The notes under the pieces were generated by a model, which was given only the letters and a program-made list of their open reading frames with translations, did no database searches and was not told where the DNA came from. Shown piece by piece: positions 55,001-64,000 of a stretch of 64,000 bases of DNA; within the stretch, counting starts at the first letter, position 1; the number at the start of each line of letters is the position of its first letter. The DNA is from Zychaea mexicana (lineage: Eukaryota > Mucoromycota > Mucoromycetes > Mucorales > Lichtheimiaceae), in NCBI RefSeq assembly GCF_025766255.1, contig NW_026516667.1:1-64000 (forward strand), in the 5' to 3' direction. Position numbers and translations under genes: made by a program.

Positions 55001-58000
55001 ACATGAAACTTCTAGATCTGGTAAAACGAGGGTCAAAAATAGCTATAGTAAGTAACCTTTCAAAGTGCTGTAAAAAGTAATAGTGAGATACGCTTTGGTC
55101 CTTACGACGAAGTAAAATGATGAATAAAGCTTGGTTCTGAAATGGAAATTGCACCAAGAAGTGGTGAAAGTGTAATGCTAGGCAATGTGATACGTAAGTA
55201 TATTTGCTATACGATTATAATATCATGATACTGCAGCTTTGTTTCAAGCTACTGAATAGTATTTTTTACCTTTGATCTTCATAAACAAGATCCAGAGGCA
55301 AGAGTGTATGTTTACATCCATCTGACAAACATATTATGATTTGACTTGGATATGCGTCTGATTGGATAATTGTTGCCAGCGTAATTACATGAATTCTCTC
55401 GGCATTATGTGCTTTTGGTGACCAATGCCCTACTACGTGGCCTATACACACAAACAGTTGTTTCATGGTGTTCTATTAGTATTATCATGCATAATAAAAT
55501 TTGCTGTAATATAGTGATAGAAACATTGGAGGGAATTTATTTACCGTTCTTCACATTATCGATTAGAAGAATACCATCCTTGCATATTTGCACAAAAATT
55601 GGGACTCTGGTAACGTTGGTTTTTGATTGCTTGACGACATTGACGAAGCCTGCTGCAACTGTTCCTTGTCGAGCATCAATACCAGCTGAATCCGTCACAT
55701 CACTCAATTCATCATCTATAGATTTGCAAAGAGACACATGTATGTTTTAATTGTAAGATTACGACGTATGTTTTCGAGGACGGAGTCATTGGGAGCCCTT
55801 CCTGTTTATTACCTTGGATCAGCATAAGCTTAGTTTCCAATACTGAAGACGCAACCAAGACGGGTGCTATAGTGGATTCGGAAATGCGTGCTTGGGTATT
55901 CCATAATCGCGTAAATCTAAAGTTTAGATACAGGTTCAGATCCTTCCTCTCCTAATAGAGAGTTACGCTGAGATAGCGTATGTAATCGCATTTGCAATTG
56001 CTTACCCCTCCCATCTAATTTTCAACTTTTGAAGTAGTGATGTCTGTACGCCACGTGAAACGACTGTCAAAGCTCCATGGTTTGCTTGCCCTGAACAGCT
56101 TATAATCGCATTTTGCTCATCTGCCATGACGGTAGCCAATTGTGAATCAACAATGGGTGCTCGATTGGTCAATGTTTGTAGCACAACATGAGCACGTGTA
56201 GAATGGGTTGACTGATCAATCTAGATTAAGCATAAAAGTTAAGAGGAAACCACATAAATATTTGTGTTGGGAAGAGTGTATGTATGTGATGTACAGTAGT
56301 CTTTATCTGTATATCTGTTCTTGTTCTTACCGCAAGAATTTGGCTATCCGCGCCTTCACCCGCATAAAATAATACGTCTGCCAAATAAGCTTGGGGTTTG
56401 TCATTGACCGTTTCATCCTCCACCAGTAGTGTTCCTAATAAAGACATAGCAGGCGCGACAGCATTCACAGGATCCAGGATCTCCCACCTGATTTCGTGAC
56501 GTGATGGAAATAACATTCTGAAGAGCGAACCGTCATCTGCACCAAGATAGATGTAATACTTTGTAAAAGCTGTTGACGTTGATGGTTCGATGTTTCCAAG
56601 ACAATGGGCATATGCGGTGAATAGGGGACCTGATACATAGTGTTAAAGATCAGTCAAGTGAAAAAATGGAGTGAATATCTTCCCAAATCACAAGACGTAT
56701 AGGGCTTTACATTTGACTTCACCGAAAGGTCGTTCAATAGGACATGTTGGATATAACAAATTGCCACATGCAATGTCATCCGTAGTAACAATTCCGGCCT
56801 CATATTCCTTTGTCAGACAACATAAAAATTAATATGGAGTGTATGCGCATACTCATACTTCACGGTCATGCCAGATATATGAAAGCAAGCTTACCGTCAG
56901 CAATACAAGTGCTTCTGGATAGTGCCTAAGTGGAACCAACAAAATGGGTACCGGAGTACCTCCATAATCAAAGTTTACTAAAAAAATCTGCCATGGCTTT
57001 GTATGTCCATTTGCTTTTTCTTTTTCTCCCTTGATCACTCACTTGTATCTAGAGGTAATCTTCCTATTCGTTCGATCTCGATATCATTCGCATTTGAGGC
57101 ATCGATAGAATATACAATGATTCGACATTGATGATCAACATCACTATTTATGGAAAATAACAATAAGGCAATCATGAGCGAAATTTCAATAAACGCATTC
57201 GTCTTTGGCCCCGCTTTCTTTCCTCGTTCAGTCTTTTTGTTACGACATACCTGTAAACTATCAATGCCAGCAGAATTCGATCCCTGGAAGTTGTTTCCGT
57301 GTGTAAGAACTCCATATGCCAAATAATTCCTTCTTCCATCACTTTTCCCATCTTTAAAGAAGCGAAAACAAAAACCGCATGATTTTATATTAGTTTCTTC
57401 TAATAGTCCTATCTCTTCCCTAAGAAAAACACTACTTACTCCAATAATTGGACTGAAATTAGTTCGCGACATTATATCTCGCAAAATCATAATATCAAAA
57501 CGATCTTGAAGGGATGCCACTGCAATAGCCCGAGAGCTGCCATAAATTGTACCAAAATATAAGGATCAGTTAGAAGGGCGGTAGTTCATTTCTGCGCACA
57601 GCAAGTATGATAGTAGGACAAAGCGGTGTAGAATTAAGTAAAAAGGTGATTCACACGTACTGCGGATCGATTGCCAACTTTTTGCTCACTTTGTCGTACT
57701 CCAATCCCGGTTCATCCATACACACCTAGAGCAAAAACAAACAAAAACATTATCTCTGTTAACTCGAATGACAGGGTAATAATGTGGATGATATTGTTCA
57801 CCTCAGCTAAGGGCTCAAAGCGACCCGTGCGTTCCAGATCATCATAGTTACTGTTCAGCGCCGACGCAGCAGTATCAGCACCAGTAGTAACACTCCAAAA
57901 CATCAACTTTCCATACTCTGAGATAGCAACTATAACTTCGTTTCCTGGGATCCTTGCGTGTCCTTGCCGTATTTTGAACATGAAAGGGATTTCAACACAA

Positions 58001-58526
58001 TCATCATCGTCACCGTCTAGTAATTCTATTGCGTCCTCGTCTTCATATTCCATATCAGTGACAACAGTAGTTGTTATTCCAGTGATATCTGTAGTGGTCG
58101 TAGTATCGTCGTTTTCCCTCTTTGTTGAATCGCCAAAGTTGCAAGTCAACGTACGCGCATCAGTAATAATACCAAAGGCTGGTTGTTCGAATCTAGACTG
58201 TAGAATGGCACGAGGATCTGCGGGATTCGATGCCACTTGTAACAGTTCTAGTGAATGACCCTGTAATGAAATGCAGTGTTAAATTTGCGGGTTATATGCA
58301 TGTTACTTGAAAAGGAAGATCAACTGGTAAGTGGGGTGCGTGTGTTTGGGTTTAATAATTCTCTTCTTCGACCCTTGAGAACGAATGTTCACGAGGGGAA
58401 CCTTACTTTGACCAAAACGACATCCGATTTCGAAAGACCTGTAAAAGATCCTCGAAGAATGCGGTCGATAGCAGTTCCGTAACTGACAGATCGCTGGTAT
58501 CCAAACATGTGTAAAGGTGTGGTCAT
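52083..58526 (-). CDS. MMS1_N/CPSF_A family protein (DDB1/RSE1/CFT1 superfamily)
   Basis: 22 exons join in phase to about 1476 residues. Exon 1 is 58407-58526 (MTTPLHMFGYQ), exon 2 57802-58260, exon 15 54345-55017, and the last 52083-52897. All splice sites follow GT-AG. N-terminal MMS1_N features: FEQPAFGIITDARTL, acidic loop, DPHSRAIAVASLQDRFDIM, LGADDGSLFRM, NRAPIVDSQLATVM with CSGQANHGALTVVSRG. C-terminal CPSF_A features: VIVGTYEPSLLIY, LLFSAGPVLHLYQLD, VGAHQSGGLTALRDD, GGLVTVHRISP and HGDLLTLYLRL. Such three-beta-propeller scaffolds act in Cul4 ligases, 3'-end processing or the U2 snRNP. The overall pattern best recalls the less-studied plant/fungal CPSF_A-like group rather than DDB1, RSE1 or CFT1 proper, so the exact role is open. 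Confidence 0.87.
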
Positions 58527-59631
58527 AAAAAGCTGACGCGCGCGAACGAAAGAATTTATGCAGTCAGCTGCCCCGCCTCCCCCAATTTGTTTATTAAACT
58601 TTTGCGCGACAATATTACCTAATTGATTTCCTCCCCCTACTAATACTTCATCAATGCTATATGAGAGGTTCGGGTAAACGACGTTTACTTACTGCTCCTA
58701 CTTAGAGCATTAGCATGATAGTGACCTCTTTTCCAATTCTTATCTCTTATATCAATATAAAAACTGCCTAAATTCTTGGATTCAAGCTGATGTCTCCAAC
58801 ATGCAGCATAGAAGGGATGTACTCGAAGTTACAATTCTGATACTTATCTGTCGCATTGCCATACACTGTCTTCTTTAGTCCATCGGTTCACCGTGGAAAA
58901 AGCAGATTATGGTAATGGCATGTTGTTGACGAAAAACCTGGAAAATCAATTACTGCCGTCGATCACACATTTCATCTTTCTATTCTAGCATGGATGATGT
59001 ATGTAGCTGAAAACAAATTAGTGCTATATTTTTGCATGCACCGAAGTTAATATCCTAGTAAAAAGCAGAGCGCTACTTTATCGTTGTCTTTATTAAGCCT
59101 TCATTTTCTTTACTAATACTGAAACTTTTGTTTCTGATGGATGCTAATCAGATAATGGAACTTATCGCAATGATTCATGTTACTGCTTTCATCTCATCAA
59201 GCTCACTTATATTCTGAAGTGTGATGGATGACTGCGCATCACCTTTCGCAACTTTCAACTGTCAAGCGGAGTATATGCGAAAAGGAAGAAGAGACAATGG
59301 ATAACGACAACTGACACATTTTCATGCATGAGATAGAATGAGTTTATACTTTTTTTGTTGGGTAAGCAAGATCAAGAGCGTCATCCTTTATAAAAAAGAA
59401 AAGTGCAGCATTATTCTCATTCTTTCTCTTTTCTTCCACTTTATTCTTCTGTTCACTACTTCTCGCTGCACGTCGCACATTGACTCCAGCTCAGAAAAAC
59501 GAAGCAAGGTACATGCATTGAAAATAAAAAGGCAGGACTTGATGCACCCCACCACATCGCTTGAATGAACGATATTATACTGTTTATTGACGCGATATCG
59601 TACCACGTGCTCCTTTTGTCTACAAATATAG
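58527..59631. promoter_or_regulatory. Intergenic region between divergent genes
   Basis: 1.1 kb between the starts of the - strand MMS1_N gene and the + strand RRM gene. No coding evidence. A TATA-like ATATCAATATAAAAAC lies near 58752 and a CT-rich stretch near 59415-59460. It presumably holds both promoters and a long leader. Confidence 0.5.
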
Positions 59632-62600
59632 ATGATACCACAAGAAATCCCTCGACCTGCATCTACACCTGCGTTATCGTCACCGCCGTCTATTGTACAA
59701 GAACTACAGCAGCAAAGGTCCGCAAGTAGCGTATCCTCTGCCAGCACCCTCAAATCCTCACCTACAATGCTTGGCACTTCTCCTCCAACTGTTCTCCACC
59801 ACGACAACAATGAAAACAGCAGCAACAGCAGCAATAAGGGTCAACATTGCTACCCTGTTTGCCGCCAGAAGCATACCATGTCGCAGAGTGAGGAAGCAGC
59901 TTCACATACCGACAGCTGGATTGACGTAAGCAGTGTTCACTCTCTTCCGACACCAGCTCTTGGACCGCAAGAAATTGTTGGTACGTAAAAGCACAACCAC
60001 CCTCTTGTAAATCCATATCCTCTAGCTCCACGTATAATAACTCACTCGTATATTATGCTGCAATTCCATGATACATTGAGCATAATAGGTGATGATGTGC
60101 CATCTGATATGTCTCATCAATCAAAGCAAACCAATGGCTTTCATCGACAGCAGCAGCAACAAGATGATCGTCGTACTACTCCTCCAGTCGATGATAATGT
60201 CGACGAGCGTGGCAATCCTGCCGCATGTATCTTTGTTGCAAGGTAATTTGTTTTTTACTTTCTACTTTCTACAAGCATCCATCAAAGAACCTTTTCTTCC
60301 TGCCCACGTCATTTCTAACATGGTATCTTCTTGTATCACTTTTAAACGGTTTATTGTCAAATTAAAATCTGTCTATAGTTTGACTAAAGCAAAGAATGAC
60401 GAAGAGCTCAATATTTCGGTGTCAAAACATTTCGAACAATGGGGAGACTTATTGAACGTCAAGGTGCTCAAGGATTGGATGGGTCGCCCTTATGCTTTTG
60501 TCCAGTTTGTGGTACGAGCTTTTTCTTTGACTTTTTTCTTCTTTCTACTCCTGTTCCCCCTTTGGCATTGAATTCATATTTTGCTGTATTCTTCTTTGCT
60601 GCTGCAAATTTCTCCGTGCTGATTACTACCATTATGTACTATTATCGACACCTCTACTCGTAATCATATAGCGTACTCAAGATGCCCTGGTGGCCCTTTC
60701 AAAGGCACCTGGAACATTATTGGACGGCCGTAACATCCGTTGTGAGCCCGCACGTGTCAATCGCACTTTATGCATCACTTCTTGCGGACCCCCTTTGATT
60801 GTCGAGGTAAATAATACAGTTGAATCGAAATATTTTATATATAGCAAAAGGGTGGTCGGGATGCAGTGTAACGTGTTGTTTTTTTTCCTCTTTTTATGTA
60901 TGAGTGATCTATTACTGTTAGTTTAATGTACTGATACGTCAATAAACCATCAATTACTGTTTTATTATACCATGCGTGTAGGAAATTCAAGCTGAAGTGG
61001 CACAATATGGCAAGATCGAAAACATCACCGTCCTCCACGGATATCCTACTCCCAACGGCGGTCTGGGAGACTGCGCTTTTGTAAAGTACAATTATCGTGA
61101 TGATGCCATCAAGTCTTTTATTGTAAGTCGATTGTTATGATGAGAAAACATATAGATTGTAATAAAAGGTGGAGGGGAGGGAAGAAAGCGGTAATCTGGA
61201 GGTAAATCAATAACTTTTCTCTGTGCTGTCGTGTTGTATTTCTTCAATTATACGTATTATATACATAGAATCTGTCAAAAATGACCCAAAAGTGGTGGGT
61301 TGAATGGGCATCCAATCTTGACACAGCTGTCGCTAATGTCCCTGTTACCAGGCCATCTGCCCTTGCACTGCAAAGTTCCAGACACCTGAATGATCGCAAG
61401 AGCATCTTTATTGGAAACTTGCTTGAAGAAGTGACCGAAGACGAGCTCAAGGGCCGTTTCAAGCAATACGGTTCGATTGAATATGCCCGAATCATACGCA
61501 AGACATATCCATTCAAATGCACATTTGCGTTTATTCGCTACAAGGAGGATTCTGAGGCTAACAATGCCATTCAAGCTGAGGTAATTATTCAAAAATAAGC
61601 TATTATGGTGATCCATGCAAGTAAAATTTTACAACAGGAAAACGTGTACATGTCGATTCCGTTTCATTGCCTTAACTTCCTTCAAATTTCTATCCCAGAA
61701 TGGACTCAAATGGTGTAACAAGAAAATACGTGTAGCGTACCGCGAACCACGCGATTCAGCGTTGCTTTTCGGTGGTGGCGTCAGCGGTGCCGGAGGCTAC
61801 AAAGTACAGTACGGACGTACGGCTATGGAACGACCACATCCACCTGGCTTGGGCCACCCTGCTTCAGATCATCAATATCTAGTGTCATCGCCTGGCGGCA
61901 AACAGCGTCGTCCTTCCGCCACCAATGGGCACATCAACAACAGGAAGCAAGGAGGAACTGGCTCTTCGTCGAGTGAAAGAACCGGTCTCAAAAAGAGCAT
62001 CCACGGCGAAAAGCATGCAACTGACGAGACTCATCAGCAGTCTCAGCAACAGCTCTCAGCAGTTTCCGGCGATGGTGATGCTGATGCTGGGCACGAACAA
62101 CATCAGCAACGCACCAGCAAAGATTACAACGTCAGCGGAAGTAATAAGAGCAACAACAAAGGATGCAGACAACAGCAGCAGCAGTGCATTACTCCACCAC
62201 ACAATACTACTAGCGCTGGTGGTAACAAAACCTCCACTACTCCGCCTCCTCCTGGATACAGCGGCTATTACAGCAACCATCAACAACACTATCCACAAGG
62301 TGGCAGCGGCGGCAGCGATTTCTATCATCATCCTCTAAACACTCAGCAGCATAACCAGTATGTGATGCCTGCCCATCCACCGACCGCAGCAGTTCCAGGC
62401 TACTATGACCCGAACATGTATTGCCCTCTGCCTCCTGGAGGACTTATGTATTCGGTAAGCTCTGTAGTTTCGTATGTCTATAAACGTTTTGGAAATGACA
62501 TGAGCCCTTCTAACACATGTGCCATGTGATCAACTCTATAGAATCCGGAAGACCACCACCAGCAGCAACCTGTGATGATGCTCGGATCGATGCAAGGTAT

Positions 62601-63445
62601 TTAGTAATATCGAAATTCTTGTATTCGGACGCTATGCATGCATGCATCCCAAACATCACGTGTACAATGCTGCCTTTATTAACAAAATTGTCTACAATCA
62701 AAATTTGCCAATCCTAACATTTGACGCAGGAACAACATCAGCACCTGAAGCCAAGAATGGCACCATCTCCAGCGGCAATAATATGTTCTATGTTCCGGGC
62801 TATTATGACTACTCTGGCACATATTATCCTTGTTATTCACCAGTGCCGACAGCACCAACGGGTCTTGCACCAACCACTTCCATGGGTGCAGGAGCTCCTT
62901 CGCTGACTTCAGCCAATGCTGCAAATGGGCCTTTTGTCGGCAATGGACTTGGATCGGCCGACAGCGGTAATAAGCAACAACAACAACAACAACAAACACT
63001 GCGATCCTCGGTTACTGGCGGCGGATATTACTATATGCTACCACCAACACCACATCATTCTCTGCAATATCCGCAGGCCATGCAACAAGCACCCCATACC
63101 GGTCCTGCTAACGCATACATTTGTCCAGCGCAGCAGTACAACGCGAGAGGCTATAACAACAACAGCAACAACGGCAATATGCATTCGCTTTCACAGACAC
63201 ATGAGCGACCTAAGGATCATAGCAAGCATCCCCATCCAACCAACAAGCAGCAACAACATAGCAGTGTGAATGCTACGCTATCTATGGATCCCAAGAATCG
63301 GAAGAAGGTTAACAATACAGTGCCGCCCCAGCCATCGTTGCAACAACAAGCTAACAAAACCAATGACCCCGCTGGTACTACTGGATCTGGTCATCACTAT
63401 CACCATAACGGTGTCAACCAAGCGCACAAGACCATCAAGACCTAG
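59632..63445 (+). CDS. Three-RRM RNA-binding protein with poly-Gln/Asn tail
   Basis: Nine exons, 59632-59980, 60089-60242, 60379-60511, 60672-60806, 60982-61122, 61269-61580, 61699-62454, 62542-62596 and 62730-63445, join in phase to about 916 residues. RRM1 spans ACIFVA to VNRTLCI, with GRPYAFVQFV as RNP1. RRM2 follows (TLCITSCGPP...GDCAFVKYNY). RRM3 is clearest: SIFIGNLLEEVTEDELKGRF (RNP2) and CTFAFIRYKE (RNP1). The remaining ~480 residues are low complexity: Gln runs, Asn/Ser/His and Tyr/Pro/Gly patches, prion-like in composition. Likely a post-transcriptional mRNA regulator; the three-RRM layout recalls fission yeast Crp79/Meu5-type proteins, as a guess only. AATAAA at 63482 follows the stop. 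Confidence 0.88.
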
Positions 63446-63847
63446 TTTGTTGTAGTCGGTCAGTCGAAAGCACAAAGTAACAATAAAATCAGTTGTTGTG
63501 AAGATTGAATAGCAATGGGATAGCGGAGGGTTAGTTAGGATGTAGTTTGGTTCGAAACAATCGATCAGTTTGCGCACAAAATTAGGAAACGTGACACATC
63601 ATCATTCCCCACAATACATGTCATAGGGTGTTCCACAAGGAGTACTGCAACAACACAAAACAGCACAACACAACAGCACACGACATGTACTGCATGTGCA
63701 GTGGCTGGGACGCGAAGTTAGAAAAAGAAAAATCGGCATGCATCATCCTCCTTTTCTTCTTCCTCTTTTTTTCTGCTTTTCCTTTTCGCGCCCTTTTTCA
63801 TTTTGGCTATTAGCTATAATAATAACAGCAATAATTGCACCTGTAAT
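63446..63847. other. Intergenic region with pyrimidine-rich tract
   Basis: Contains the 3' end signals of the RRM gene and a long C/T-rich tract (63745-63800) typical of fungal promoters, just upstream of the next ORF. Confidence 0.55.
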
Positions 63848-64000
63848 ATGCCGTCGACAATTATGCTAATACTCTCGCCGTACGGCATTATCCTCGACAC
63901 GTCGCCATGCCGGAAAGTATGGCACGGCCAGCCCCTGATGCGATTTGTGCATTCCGACGACCTGATCCGACTGTGTGGCAGTCTGAGTGCAGCGTACAAG
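63848..64000 (+). CDS. N-terminus of a possible PAS-domain protein (runs off the window)
   Basis: ATG at 63848 opens a 51-codon frame with no stop before the window ends. The sequence MLILSPYGIILDTSPCRKVW followed by FVHSDDLIRL resembles the start of PAS folds in fungal regulators (SPxGxIxxxSP ... HPDDLxxL). The ORF has a markedly higher GC content than the flank and follows a C/T-rich tract. The opposite frame is also open but lacks any recognisable motif. Only 51 residues are visible, so the call is tentative. Confidence 0.5.
   Translation, partial: MPSTIMLILSPYGIILDTSPCRKVWHGQPLMRFVHSDDLIRLCGSLSAAYK

Noticed and set aside
59388..59834. 148-codon - strand ORF upstream of the RRM gene
   Set aside because: Overlaps exon 1 of the RRM gene in antisense, hydrophobic and Ser/Cys-rich without motif; likely chance.
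63814..63999. - strand 61-codon ORF at the right edge
   Set aside because: The + strand frame over the same bases shows PAS-like motifs and starts after a promoter-like C/T tract; the - frame ends in a Leu run from AT repeats.

Overview
The window reads as nuclear DNA of an early-diverging fungus, most likely a Mucoromycota member. Right-hand genes have many short GT-AG introns. Mobile elements are abundant. A lineage-type multicopy gene is present. Integrated AT-rich DNA carries a single-subunit (phage-like) RNA polymerase of mitochondrial linear-plasmid type. The species is not identified.

Bases 1-48668 are one tandem array. The basic unit (5777 bp, clearest in units 1 and 2) has two parts. 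Segment P is AT-rich plasmid-like DNA on the + strand, with a membrane-protein ORF, a second ORF and an RNA polymerase gene. Segment G is a seven-exon spliceosomal gene on the - strand encoding an uncharacterised protein with a Ser-rich tail. I count eight units. Units 1, 2 and 5 carry long P, units 3 and 8 short P, and units 4, 6 and 7 are mosaics with internal G and P fragments. Every copy of every array gene is broken. Lesions include shared stops, CpG-to-TpG nonsense changes, indels, and a roughly 295-bp hairpin-rich insertion in exon 4 of five G copies.

Four larger elements entered the array: a Ty3/gypsy chromovirus (10271-15605), a TA-flanked element with a seven-exon MULE/SWIM transposase (25659-29207), a PIF/Harbinger element (34302-37916) and a non-autonomous TA-target element (40505-41558). 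The P site holding the MULE element is empty in two units and carries a TA-CAG-TA excision scar in three others, so past transposition can be read across the copies.

From about 48.7 kb the sequence is ordinary genic DNA. It holds a reversed remnant of the G 3' end, a Ser/Arg-rich hypothetical protein (-), a complex I NDUFS6-type subunit (+), a 22-exon MMS1_N/CPSF_A (DDB1/RSE1 superfamily) protein (-), a three-RRM RNA-binding protein with poly-Gln tracts (+), and the start of a possible PAS-domain protein running off the right edge.
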